Shown piece by piece: positions 1 to 6,278 of a DNA stretch of 16,778 nt. Origin of the DNA: an uncultured Lachnospiraceae bacterium (GTDB lineage: Bacteria; Bacillota; Clostridia; Lachnospirales; Lachnospiraceae). The stretch lies in the NCBI GenBank assembly GCA_902764045.1, contig CACWUI010000011.1, positions 1 to 16,778 of the forward strand, in the 5' to 3' direction. The position numbers and the translations under genes were made by a program. The notes beneath the pieces are model-generated. The model saw nothing but the letters and a program-made list of their open reading frames with translations, was not told the DNA's origin and ran no database searches. Position 1 is the stretch's first letter, and each line of letters starts with the position of its first letter.

Positions 1-93
1 TCACCGTGTCCTGAGTGAAAAGAAAATTTCGGAGACAGGGTGACAGTTCTGTGTATCCCTAACGGGATACACAAAAACCGTCCCTGTGTCATG
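1..93. repeat. Fold-back intergenic repeat, copy A
   Basis: This is an imperfect palindrome. A perfect 9-bp inner stem (51-59 with 64-72, loop TAAC) is flanked by arms (about 31-50 and 73-90) that also pair, GAGACAGGG against CCCTGTGTC with one mismatch. The same design recurs at 1521-1605, 2453-2541, 5274-5335 and 6193-6255. Copies A and E share orientation. The element ends just before the -10 of the rubrerythrin promoter. It has no coding content and resembles REP/MITE-type intergenic palindromes. Its left end may extend before the window. Confidence 0.75.
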
Positions 94-98
94 TTATG

Positions 99-107
99 TG
101 TTATAAT
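99..107 (+). promoter_or_regulatory. Extended -10 promoter of rubrerythrin
   Basis: A perfect TATAAT (102-107) is preceded by TG at 99-100, the extended -10 pattern. No good -35 lies 17 bp upstream, where fold-back repeat A ends. The predicted transcript starts near 114, with a ribosome binding site AGGAGG at 143-148 and 8 bases to the ATG at 157. Confidence 0.55.
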
Positions 108-156
108 AAAAGAAGGAACTATATAATAATAACAACAAGAACAGGAGGATAGAAAA

Positions 157-696
157 ATGGCTAACAAATACGCAGGAACACAGACAGAGAAGAATCTTGA
201 GGCGGCCTTTGCAGGTGAGTCAATGGCCCGAAATAAATATACTTATTTTGCATCCAAAGCCAAGAAAGACGGCTTTGAGCAGATAGCCGCTCTTTTCTTA
301 AAGACAGCGGATAATGAAAAAGAGCATGCCAAACTCTGGTTTAAAGAACTGGAAGGCATAGGCGATACCGCGGCAAATCTCGGGGCAGCAGCCGACGGTG
401 AAAACTATGAGTGGACCGATATGTATGAAGGTTTTGCAAAGACTGCCGAGGAAGAAGGCTTTGCCGAGCTTGCAGCAAAGTTCCGCCTTGTGGCAGCCAT
501 TGAGAAGCAGCATGAGGAAAGATACCGCGCCCTCCTGAAAAACGTGGAGATGCAGGAGGTATTTAAAAAGAGCGAGGTTAAGGTTTGGGAGTGCAGAAAC
601 TGCGGACACATAGTTGTAGGCACAGAGGCACCGGATGTCTGTCCCACATGCAACCATCCCCAGAGCTTCTTTGAACTTCATGCGGAGAATTATTGA
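157..696 (+). CDS. rbr: Rubrerythrin
   Basis: This is a soluble non-haem iron peroxidase of anaerobes that reduces hydrogen peroxide to water in the cytoplasm, with electrons passing through its rubredoxin centre. The 179-residue length is typical. Residues 1-135 form the ferritin-like four-helix domain, with diiron-ligand motifs visible: E21 in the AFAGES stretch, E54-x-x-H57 and E116-x-x-H119. The C-terminal rubredoxin domain carries C146-x-x-C149 and C162-x-x-C165 for the FeS4 iron. The start is fixed by AGGAGG 8 bases upstream. It appears monocistronic, between an extended -10 promoter and a strong terminator at 712-744. No Fur/PerR-type operator is obvious. The family assignment is firm. 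Confidence 0.97.
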   Translation: MANKYAGTQTEKNLEAAFAGESMARNKYTYFASKAKKDGFEQIAALFLKTADNEKEHAKLWFKELEGIGDTAANLGAAADGENYEWTDMYEGFAKTAEEEGFAELAAKFRLVAAIEKQHEERYRALLKNVEMQEVFKKSEVKVWECRNCGHIVVGTEAPDVCPTCNHPQSFFELHAENY

Positions 697-711
697 TCTT
701 AGTTTATGTCA

Positions 712-744
712 GGAGGCAGTTTTTGAAAACTGTCTTCTTTTTTT
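712..744 (+). terminator. Rho-independent terminator of rubrerythrin
   Basis: GGAGGCAGTTT (712 onward) pairs with AAACTGTCTTC (to 737) with two G-U pairs and a short loop, followed by a run of seven T (738-744). It lies 16 bases after the stop codon. Confidence 0.9.
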
Positions 745-810
745 ATATACGAAACCCGTACACAGACCTCGGTCTCAAACAGTGAAAGTATGAGCTGATA
801 AAAATTTAAC

Positions 811-839
811 TTGCAATTTATTCTCCGAAATGTTACAAT
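811..839 (+). promoter_or_regulatory. Promoter of the first membrane-anchored protein gene
   Basis: TTGCAA (811-816), a 17-bp spacer and TACAAT (834-839), with TG at 831-832 giving an extended -10. It lies about 50 bp before the ATG at 893. Confidence 0.65.
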
Positions 840-892
840 GTTAAAGAGTTAACACATATTTGACAGATATATATGGAGGATTTATTAAAGTA

Positions 893-1507
893 ATGAGAAT
901 CAGGATCAGTAAAAAAGGGCTGGTTGCAGCAGGTGTTGCAGGTGCGATCCTTGTTTGCGGCGCAGTTTTCAGGATGGTCGACCACAAGTCGGTAAAGCAT
1001 GTGAACACAGCAGCAGTGGGTGATGATTTTACGCCTATTGCCGATGCGGTAGAAGATGCTCTTAACGGAAACAATGCCAATGACGTAAGGACCGGTGCGG
1101 CAGCAGTTGCCGGCGCATCCACCATTGAGGAAAAGAAGGAAGAGGTTAAAGCGGAAAAGACTGAGGAGAAGAAGGAGGAAACTCCTGCCGCGACTCAGGC
1201 GGCAGTTCCTGCAAAGACCGTTTCTTCAGGTCAGACAAAAAACACTGCCAACAAGGTTTCCAACAACACTTCAAATTCAAAAACCAATTCCGCAAAGAAG
1301 GAAGAGGTGATCAACGAAGAAGTTCCGGTTGAAAAGAAGGCTGAGCCCGTAAAGGAAGCTCCCGTAAAGAAGACCCAGAAGGTTGAGGAATATGTGGGAA
1401 GCGATGCCGATGTCGAAAAGGCCATAAAGGCCCAGAAAAAAGAGGCACAGGCTAAGACAGTAGAAAAAACAGGCGGCGGTCAGTTTGTTGAAGGCGTTGA
1501 AGAGTAA
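893..1507 (+). CDS. Membrane-anchored low-complexity surface protein (first of two)
   Basis: I do not recognise a named family. The 204-residue product begins with a short basic segment (MRIRISKKG), then one hydrophobic segment at about residues 9-24, and then a long polar tail rich in Lys, Glu, Ala, Thr and Pro. This suggests an extracytoplasmic, extended protein anchored by its N-terminus. The Cys inside the hydrophobic segment is not in a good lipobox. The C-terminus ends in KTGGG followed by a short acidic tail with VEE. The gene at 1794 has the same plan, opening M-R-[IL]-R-I and closing KTGGG...VEE, so the two look like diverged paralogues. I chose ATG 893 over an upstream in-frame TTG at 860 because it gives that shared N-terminus. 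GGAGG at 875-879 is somewhat far away (13 bases). Function is unknown; an envelope or cell-wall spacer role is inference. Confidence 0.7.
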   Translation: MRIRISKKGLVAAGVAGAILVCGAVFRMVDHKSVKHVNTAAVGDDFTPIADAVEDALNGNNANDVRTGAAAVAGASTIEEKKEEVKAEKTEEKKEETPAATQAAVPAKTVSSGQTKNTANKVSNNTSNSKTNSAKKEEVINEEVPVEKKAEPVKEAPVKKTQKVEEYVGSDADVEKAIKAQKKEAQAKTVEKTGGGQFVEGVEE

Positions 1508-1520
1508 TTTAAGTTTGCAA

Positions 1521-1605
1521 CCGGGGACAGTTTTTGTGTCTCGGGAAACATGGGGACGGTTTTTGTGTATGCCTTAGGGAGACACAGAACTGTCCCTTTG
1601 TCTTC
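1521..1605. repeat. Fold-back intergenic repeat, copy B
   Basis: This copy is in the opposite orientation to A and E. The left arm GGGGACGGTTTTTGTGT (from 1552) pairs with the right arm ending near 1597 (AGACACAGAACTGTCCC). The left arm is present twice: a second version, GGGGACAGTTTTTGTGTCTC, begins at 1523. It starts 16 bases after the preceding stop codon, so the hairpin may also act as a weak terminator for that gene, where no other terminator is visible. Confidence 0.7.
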
Positions 1606-1699
1606 TTTGTTTCGCCTGCAATTAAGCATTTTCTCTCAAATTATTAAGATTATTAGCCGCATTTGCAAAAAGTCTTTTGCGGAAATTGTATAAAACAGG

Positions 1700-1727
1700 T
1701 TTACTTTTGATTATTCGGTGCTATAAT
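1700..1727 (+). promoter_or_regulatory. Promoter of the second membrane-anchored protein gene
   Basis: A perfect TATAAT (1722-1727) with an extended TGC (1719-1721). A weak -35 TTTACT (1700-1705) sits 16 bp upstream. The TGC-TATAAT core recurs at 5385-5393. Confidence 0.6.
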
Positions 1728-1793
1728 TATTATTGAGGAGGGATGTCCTCTATTTGCGGAGATTTTTATATATGAAAAAAGGAGGTGGTTAAA

Positions 1794-2408
1794 GTGAGAT
1801 TAAGAATCAACGGGAAATTTTGGCTGGTTATCGGTGTGCTGGGTGGAATCGCAGCAGCTATCGCTATCATTTTGACGACCTTGTTAGGCGGCGGAAGTAC
1901 GGATGTAGCTACGGTTAACGATATCATTCAGACTGAGGAGACCACGACTGCTACCGTTCAGCCCACTGATGTGAATGGCAACGGTGCAGTAGCAGGACTT
2001 GCTGCAGGAGCAAACAATGCCCAGGCCAAGAAGGAAGAGCCTAAGAAGGAAGAAACACAGGCTGCTACACAGGCAGCAACGGAAGAGGCTACACAGGCGG
2101 CGACTCAGGCACCTGCTCAGCAGAGACAGACTCAGGCTGCAAGTCAGACACCGAGACAGACCCAGGCTGCTACACAGGCTGCAAAGCCGAAGCAGACCAA
2201 GCCCGCAGCAACTCAGCCCGCAACTACCGAAAGCAACAGCAACGCGGATGCTTTCAGAGGAAAACAGGGCGCAGGTAATGTGGACGTTGGCGGAGATGTC
2301 AAGGACTATGACAAATATGTGAATGACAGCATTAACAAGAAAGAAAAAACCGGTGGCGGTTCCCAGGAAGCATGGGGCGGCGGCCAGGTAGAATATGTTG
2401 AGGAGTAA
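1794..2408 (+). CDS. Membrane-anchored Ala/Thr/Gln-rich surface protein (second of two)
   Basis: No named family is recognised. The GTG at 1794 follows GGAGGTGG (1781-1788) at about 6 bases and gives a 204-residue product opening MRLRING. The in-frame GTG at 1785 lies inside the ribosome binding site and is unlikely. One hydrophobic segment (about residues 9-28) ends in a Gly-rich stretch. It is followed by a low-complexity tail with repeated TQAATQ/TQAA units around residues 85-145, typical of extended wall-spanning or glycosylated linkers. The C-terminus again has EKTGGG, then a second GGG and the ending VEYVEE, matching the gene at 893. The two genes are adjacent but have separate promoters. 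The inferred location is the outer face of the membrane. The function is unknown, and the shared tail could be an interaction or processing signal. Confidence 0.7.
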   Translation: MRLRINGKFWLVIGVLGGIAAAIAIILTTLLGGGSTDVATVNDIIQTEETTTATVQPTDVNGNGAVAGLAAGANNAQAKKEEPKKEETQAATQAATEEATQAATQAPAQQRQTQAASQTPRQTQAATQAAKPKQTKPAATQPATTESNSNADAFRGKQGAGNVDVGGDVKDYDKYVNDSINKKEKTGGGSQEAWGGGQVEYVEE

Positions 2409-2410
2409 AA

Positions 2411-2446
2411 AACGATCCCTTCGCTAAGGCGGGGGATTGTTTTTTT
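2411..2446 (+). terminator. Rho-independent terminator
   Basis: AACGATCCC (2411-2419) pairs with GGGATTGTT (2433-2441, one G-U), followed by T's to 2446. It begins two bases after the stop codon of the preceding gene. Confidence 0.85.
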
Positions 2447-2452
2447 GTGTGT

Positions 2453-2541
2453 TCCCGAGATACATGGGGACGTTTTTTTTTCAAGGGACGTGGGGTTTTT
2501 GTGTCCCCCGGTCTCTGATCAAACCATCCCCCGGTCTCTTC
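2453..2541. repeat. Fold-back intergenic repeat, copy C (degenerate)
   Basis: This is a rearranged member of the same repeat family, in the B/D orientation. It has a left arm GAGATACATGGGGACG (from 2457), a second left-arm-like piece with GGGGTTTTTGTGTCCCCC (about 2492-2509), and right-arm-like CCCCCGGTCTCT pieces ending near 2517 and 2539. It looks like two partly merged, decayed copies. Confidence 0.5.
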
Positions 2542-2548
2542 CCGAAAC

Positions 2549-2577
2549 TTGCAAAAAAAACCCGGGACTTTTAAAAT
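2549..2577 (+). promoter_or_regulatory. Possible promoter of the TtcA-type gene
   Basis: TTGCAA (2549-2554), a 17-bp spacer and TAAAAT (2572-2577), with the ATG at 2613. The AT-rich context makes chance matches likely. Confidence 0.4.
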
Positions 2578-2612
2578 GAAAAAACGAATAAAAACAGGAG
2601 ACGACACCCCAT

Positions 2613-3458
2613 ATGGAAGATAAGCAGCAACAGGTGGAATTAAGCATAAGAAAACGTTTCCACAAAAAAATATTCTCCCCCTTTGCCAAGGCCATAAACC
2701 GCTATGAGCTTTTGGCTCCGGGGGACCGGGTGGCGATATGCGTCTCCGGCGGCAAGGATTCCATGCTTCTTTCCAAATGTTTTCAGGAGCTGAAGCGCCA
2801 CGACAAATTTCCCTTTGAGGTAAAGTTCATTGCCATGGATCCGGGATACAACGAGGCAAACAGACGCCTTTTGGAAAGCAACGCCAAAGACTTAGGGATC
2901 GATCTGGAGATTTTTGAAAGCGACATTTTCGACACAGTGGTAAATATCGAAAAATCCCCATGTTACCTGTGCGCGCGCATGCGCCGGGGGCACCTTTACA
3001 GCAAGGCACGGGATATGGGCTGCAACAAGATCGCCCTGGCCCACCACTACGACGACGTGATCGAGACCATTCTTATGGGGATGCTCTACGGCGCCCAGAT
3101 ACAGACCATGATGCCCAAGTTAAAAAGCACGAATTTTGAGGGGATGGAGCTTATCCGCCCCCTTTACCTTGTGAGGGAGGCGGACATTATCAGGTGGCGC
3201 GATGAAAATGAGCTGACCTTTCTGAAATGCGCCTGCCGGTTCACTGAGCATTGCGGGGATGAGAAACAGTATGTTGCGGAAAATGGTCCGGAAAACACGT
3301 CAAAAAGGATAGAGACCGCAAGGCTGATCGCCATGATGAAGGAGATAAACCCTTATGTGGAGAGCAATATCTTCCGGAGCGTGGAAAATGTGAACATTGA
3401 TACGGTGATCGCATACAAGAAGGACGGGGTGCGGCATGAGTTCTTGGATGACTACTGA
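2613..3458 (+). CDS. ttcA: TtcA-family PP-loop ATPase (probable tRNA 2-thiocytidine synthetase)
   Basis: Known TtcA uses ATP and an iron-sulfur cluster to thiolate cytidine 32 of certain tRNAs. Visible here are the PP-loop SGGKDS (residues 45-50), the second ATP-pyrophosphatase motif HHYDD (144-148), and the cluster-type CxxC at C117/C120 in CYLCARMRRG. Further cysteines at C206, C208 and C214 include a candidate for the third cluster ligand. The 281-residue length is close to characterised TtcA proteins. The ATG is preceded by AGGAG at 2596-2600, with a rather long 12-base spacing. The gene stands alone between a degenerate repeat and the next promoter. No clear terminator follows, only a 6-bp hairpin without a U-tract at 3463-3486. 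TtcA-like members of Bacillota may modify other positions or substrates, so the family is firm but the exact product is not. Confidence 0.85.
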   Translation: MEDKQQQVELSIRKRFHKKIFSPFAKAINRYELLAPGDRVAICVSGGKDSMLLSKCFQELKRHDKFPFEVKFIAMDPGYNEANRRLLESNAKDLGIDLEIFESDIFDTVVNIEKSPCYLCARMRRGHLYSKARDMGCNKIALAHHYDDVIETILMGMLYGAQIQTMMPKLKSTNFEGMELIRPLYLVREADIIRWRDENELTFLKCACRFTEHCGDEKQYVAENGPENTSKRIETARLIAMMKEINPYVESNIFRSVENVNIDTVIAYKKDGVRHEFLDDY

Positions 3459-3502
3459 TTGTAGAGTCACCCCCTTATTACTCTAAAGACAAAGATAGTC
3501 AC

Positions 3503-3531
3503 TTTACAACAACACAAATCAGACTTACAAT
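3503..3531 (+). promoter_or_regulatory. Promoter of the CofE-like/thioredoxin operon
   Basis: TTTACA (3503-3508), a 17-bp spacer and TACAAT (3526-3531), each one base from consensus. It lies 47 bp before the ATG at 3579. Confidence 0.65.
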
Positions 3532-3578
3532 AACAGGTACGGAAATCATATAGGCCTTGGAAGGAGAATTATCCGAAA

Positions 3579-4772
3579 ATGAGCGAACGAAGAGTAGGAA
3601 CCATATCAAGAGGAATAAGATGCCCCATTATCCGTGAGGGAGATAAGATGGCGGACATAGTGGCTGACAGCGTTATCGAAGCGGCACAGATGGAAGGATT
3701 TGAGCTGCGGGACCGTGACGTTGTTGCGGTCACCGAGTCGGTGGTTGCAAGAAGTCAGGGCAATTATGCCACTATCGATGACATTGCAAAGGACGTGAAA
3801 AATAAGCTGGGAGGCGGACATATAGGTGTCACATTTCCCATTCTTTCCCGCAACAGATTTGCCATCGTGCTGAAAGGCATCGCAAAGGGGGCAAAAAAGA
3901 TCACCCTTATGCTCAGCTACCCTTCAGACGAAGTGGGAAATGCCCTTATTCCCGAGGACGTGTTCTACGAGTCGGGGATCAACCCTTACAACGAAGTGCT
4001 TGCTGAAAAAGAATACCGGGATAAGTTCGGCTTTACAAAGCACGAATTTACCGGAGTTGACTACGTGGAGTACTACGGCAATCTTATCCGGGAATGCGGA
4101 GCGGAGGTTGAGATCATATTCTCAAATAATGTCCGTACCATCCTTGACTACACCGACACGGTTCTTTGCTGTGACATTCACAAAAGATTTCAGTCAAAGG
4201 ATATATTAAAGAAGAACGGTGCAAAAGTTGTGTGTACGCTGGATGAGATCCTGGATGCTCCCGTGGACGGAAGCGGCTATAATGAAAATTACGGACTGTT
4301 GGGTTCCAACAAATCCACGGAGGACAAGATCAAGCTTTTCCCCAGAGACTGTAAGGCGCTGGTTGAAAAGATCCAGGAGGAGATCATTGAGCGCACCGGT
4401 AAGCACGTGGAAGTGATGGTCTACGGCGACGGTGCATTCAAGGATCCTCAGGGGAAGATCTGGGAGCTGGCGGATCCGGTGGTATCCCCGGGATATACCG
4501 ACGGACTTATCGGAACTCCCAACGAGCTCAAGCTCAAATACCTGGCGGATAATGATTTCAGCCACCTTAAGGGTGCAGAGTTAAAAGAGGCGATTTCCAA
4601 AAAGATCAAAGAAAAGGACAAAGACCTTGTGGGTAACATGGCATCCCAGGGAACAACTCCCAGACAGCTTACGGACCTTATCGGATCGCTCTGCGATCTT
4701 ACCAGCGGTTCCGGAGACAAGGGGACTCCCGTGGTGCTGGTGCAGGGTTATTTCGATAATTTCACGGATTGA
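3579..4772 (+). CDS. Coenzyme F420-0:L-glutamate ligase (CofE)-family protein
   Basis: CofE enzymes add glutamate to F420-0 in a GTP-dependent reaction. The N-terminal part (about residues 1-80) resembles the family, with VVAVTESVVARSQGNY at about 48-63 matching the usual nucleotide/metal-binding opening segment, followed by LGGGHIGVTFPILSRNRF. At 397 residues it is longer than the roughly 250-residue archaeal enzyme. The start is supported by AAGGAG at 3561-3566. It is followed after 39 bases by thioredoxin, with no promoter or terminator between them, so an operon is likely. The family also occurs in organisms not known to make F420, and nothing else for F420 is visible here. The real substrate may therefore be another carboxylate or an unknown peptide-like bond. 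The family call is fairly sure; the reaction is open. Confidence 0.75.
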   Translation: MSERRVGTISRGIRCPIIREGDKMADIVADSVIEAAQMEGFELRDRDVVAVTESVVARSQGNYATIDDIAKDVKNKLGGGHIGVTFPILSRNRFAIVLKGIAKGAKKITLMLSYPSDEVGNALIPEDVFYESGINPYNEVLAEKEYRDKFGFTKHEFTGVDYVEYYGNLIRECGAEVEIIFSNNVRTILDYTDTVLCCDIHKRFQSKDILKKNGAKVVCTLDEILDAPVDGSGYNENYGLLGSNKSTEDKIKLFPRDCKALVEKIQEEIIERTGKHVEVMVYGDGAFKDPQGKIWELADPVVSPGYTDGLIGTPNELKLKYLADNDFSHLKGAELKEAISKKIKEKDKDLVGNMASQGTTPRQLTDLIGSLCDLTSGSGDKGTPVVLVQGYFDNFTD

Positions 4773-4811
4773 TCTTAAAAAATGATGAATTGATTGAGGG
4801 AGGACAACATT

Positions 4812-5123
4812 ATGGCAGCAGTTATAGTTACCAAGGAGAATTTTGAACAAGAGGTGTTGAAGTCGGATGTGCCCGTGGTGGTGGACTTCTGGGCGGTATG
4901 GTGCGGTCCATGCCAGCTTCAGTCACCGGAGCTGGCGAAGTTCGGACGCGAGCACGAAGGTCGTGTTAAGACCGCAAAGATAAATGTGGACGAGCAGCCG
5001 GAACTTTCTGCGCAGTACGGAGTGCAGTCCATTCCCACTCTTATCCTGTTTAAGGACGGGGAGGAAGTAAAACGCACCGTAGGTCTGCAGACACTGGATA
5101 AGCTGAATGCAGAGTTTATGTAA
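4812..5123 (+). CDS. trxA: Thioredoxin
   Basis: This is a small cytoplasmic dithiol reductant for protein disulfides, normally recycled by thioredoxin reductase (not in this window). The 103-residue product has the active site W30-C31-G-P-C34 and the cis-proline segment SIPT (P75), in the usual thioredoxin order and length. The Lys that often follows the second active-site Cys is replaced by Gln35. ATG 4812 is chosen over the in-frame TTG at 4794 because the TTG overlaps the ribosome binding site GAGGGAGG (4796-4803). It is the second gene of a probable operon with the CofE-like gene and ends at the terminator at 5175-5250. The co-transcription suggests a redox-related partner, but that is inference. 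Confidence 0.95.
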   Translation: MAAVIVTKENFEQEVLKSDVPVVVDFWAVWCGPCQLQSPELAKFGREHEGRVKTAKINVDEQPELSAQYGVQSIPTLILFKDGEEVKRTVGLQTLDKLNAEFM

Positions 5124-5139
5124 TTTCTAAATAGAGCGG

Positions 5140-5159
5140 GCGGCAGGAGAACCTGCCGC
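5140..5159. other. Perfect GC-rich hairpin after thioredoxin
   Basis: GCGGCAGG pairs perfectly with CCTGCCGC across an AGAA loop, 16 bases after the stop codon. No U-tract follows, so it is more likely an mRNA 3'-end stabiliser than a terminator. Confidence 0.6.
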
Positions 5160-5174
5160 AGCAGAAGTAAATAT

Positions 5175-5250
5175 CCCGCAGGAGTCACTTTCGTCTCCCA
5201 AAAACAGCAGGCTGTTTTTAACGTCGACGAAAATGACCCTGCGGTTTTTT
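5175..5250 (+). terminator. Long compound terminator of the CofE-like/thioredoxin operon
   Basis: CCGCAGG (5176-5182) pairs with CCTGCGG (5238-5244). Further in, TCA with TGA, TTTCGTC (5189-5195) with GACGAAA (5226-5232), and an inner AAAAACAG/CTGTTTTT hairpin continue the stem. A run of six T follows (5245-5250). The stem is long for a terminator. Confidence 0.9.
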
Positions 5251-5273
5251 AGATTTCAGCCATACAAAGACCT

Positions 5274-5335
5274 GAGACATGGGGGCGGTTTTTGTGTCGC
5301 CCGCACGGGAGACTTAAGAACCGTCACCGTGTCTC
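5274..5335. repeat. Fold-back intergenic repeat, copy D
   Basis: This is a compact, nearly full-length palindrome. GAGACATGGGGGCGGTTTTT is followed by an inner GTCGCCC/GGGAGAC stem with one mismatch, and then by a right arm ending AACCGTCACCGTGTCTC. Terminal GAGAC/GTCTC are complementary. Orientation is as copy B. Confidence 0.75.
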
Positions 5336-5365
5336 CCCGAGCCGTCTTCTCTCATATAAACCATA

Positions 5366-5393
5366 TTGCATCATCCCAAAAAGATGCTATAAT
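5366..5393 (+). promoter_or_regulatory. Promoter upstream of brnTA
   Basis: TTGCAT (5366-5371), a 16-bp spacer and a perfect TATAAT (5388-5393) with an extended TGC (5385-5387). It lies 185 bp before brnT, which would give a long untranslated leader. A TATAAT at 5567-5572 is too close to the ATG to serve a normal leader. Confidence 0.55.
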
Positions 5394-5524
5394 ACCCATA
5401 CAATGATTATTCTATAAAAGCAGTATTCACTGCAGATCTTAAGCGGAGTTTCTTTCGCGGTATTCATTGAAAAAATCAAAAAAGAAAAGAGGTGTTGTTA
5501 TCTGACAATAAAATTAATCAAAAA

Positions 5525-5545
5525 AATGCATGATAAAAATGCATT
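5525..5545. promoter_or_regulatory. Inverted repeat, candidate BrnA operator
   Basis: AATGCAT (5525-5531) and ATGCATT (5539-5545) form an inverted repeat with a 7-bp spacer, 32 bp before brnT. BrnA antitoxins are known to repress their own promoter, and a dyad here fits. No binding site is proven. Confidence 0.35.
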
Positions 5546-5577
5546 GTAAAAATATATTGCAAAGGATATAATAAAAC

Positions 5578-5865
5578 ATGAAAGACTTACATTTTGAATG
5601 GGACAAAAATAAAGACCGTCAAAACATCGCAAAGCACGGAGTAAGCTTTGACACAGCGCTTCTTGTGTTCGGAGATGAAAGCCGGATCGTACTGTTTGAT
5701 GATGAGCATAGTGATCATGAAGACAGATATATTACGGTAGGATCAATAGACGGTTTCATCGTCATATTAATGGTGGTGTATACCGAAGAAGACGACACCA
5801 TAAGGATAATATCAGCAAGAAAAGCAGATAAAAAAGAACGGGAGGAATACCTGCAATGGCAATAA
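5578..5865 (+). CDS. brnT: BrnT-family ribonuclease toxin
   Basis: This is the toxin of a type II toxin-antitoxin system. Characterised BrnT has a RelE-like fold, cleaves RNA and is neutralised by BrnA. The 95-residue product has the family hallmark opening FEWDKNKDRQNIAKHGVSF (residues 6-24), a central YITVGSIDGFIVILMVVYTE strand pair, and the closing IRIISARKADKKEREEY, where the ISARKA segment is strongly conserved. The ribosome binding site is weak (AAAGGA at 5561-5566). The last 10 bases overlap the brnA start, so the two are translationally coupled in the usual toxin-first order. Confidence 0.9.
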   Translation: MKDLHFEWDKNKDRQNIAKHGVSFDTALLVFGDESRIVLFDDEHSDHEDRYITVGSIDGFIVILMVVYTEEDDTIRIISARKADKKEREEYLQWQ

Positions 5866-6185
5866 TAAGAAAAACAGCAGACGCAACCAAAAAGCCCACA
5901 CCGGAACAGATTGAGATGCTGAAAAAAATGGAGCAAATGCCTATAGAATATGATGAGGATTGTCCGGAACTTACAAAAGAGCAGCTTGCACAGTTTCGCA
6001 GGGTGTCGGATATGGAGAACGAGGAAAAGTTTAAGAACAGAAAGCAAAATGTAACTCTGCGGCTGTCCCCGAGAACGATCAAAAAGGCAAAGTCACTAGG
6101 TAAGGGATATACAGGTATTTTGTCCCGAATAATAGAAAGGGCACTTGATAATCCGGATATAGCGAGTGAATTGATGCAAAAATAA
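5856..6185 (+). CDS. brnA: BrnA-family antitoxin
   Basis: This 109-residue partner of BrnT has a flexible, acidic N-terminal and middle part (about residues 15-65) that would wrap the toxin. It is followed by a ribbon-helix-helix-like DNA-binding end: the strand QNVTLRLSP (about 66-74), then a helix with IKKAKSLGKGYTGILSRIIERAL, matching the BrnA pattern of a GKGY turn before the second helix. GGGAGG lies inside the end of brnT (5840-5845), and the ATG overlaps that gene by 10 bases. BrnA normally represses the operon alone or with BrnT. No terminator is seen downstream other than fold-back repeat E. Confidence 0.85.
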   Translation: MAIIRKTADATKKPTPEQIEMLKKMEQMPIEYDEDCPELTKEQLAQFRRVSDMENEEKFKNRKQNVTLRLSPRTIKKAKSLGKGYTGILSRIIERALDNPDIASELMQK

Positions 6186-6192
6186 GAGGAAT

Positions 6193-6255
6193 GGAGACAG
6201 GGTGACAGTTCTCAGTCTCCCGATGGGAGACAGAAAAACCGTCCCCGCAGTCTCC
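6193..6255. repeat. Fold-back intergenic repeat, copy E
   Basis: This is the cleanest copy. The ends GGAGAC (6193-6198) and GTCTCC (6250-6255) are perfectly complementary, and the inner stem GTCTCCC/GGGAGAC closes a GAT loop (6222-6224). The opening GGAGACAGGGTGACAGTTCT is identical to copy A at 31-50. It sits 8 bases after the brnA stop and may end that transcript. Confidence 0.85.
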
Positions 6256-6278
6256 TCAAAAAAATTGTGAAAAATATC

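Larger units (their letters stand above)
5251..5577. other. Non-coding stretch before brnT
   Basis: This gap holds fold-back repeat D, an extended -10 promoter, a 5-bp hairpin (5420-5433) and an inverted repeat near brnT, each noted separately except the hairpin. Between 5434 and 5524 I see only AT-rich sequence with no convincing reading frame. AAGAGGTG near 5490 looks like a ribosome binding site but leads only to a 12-codon frame. Confidence 0.6.

Noticed and set aside
893..970. Lipoprotein signal in the first small membrane protein (Cys in the hydrophobic segment)
   Set aside because: The residues before the Cys (ILV) do not fit a lipobox, and the paralogue has no Cys there.
2332..2607. 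Minus-strand reading frame of 91 codons
   Set aside because: It overlaps the terminator and a degenerate repeat, has low-complexity content, and has no ribosome binding site or recognisable protein.
5567..5580. TATAAT directly before brnT as a promoter for a leaderless mRNA
   Set aside because: The start of transcription would fall at or inside the ATG. AAAGGA at 5561-5566 and the promoter at 5366-5393 explain expression better.
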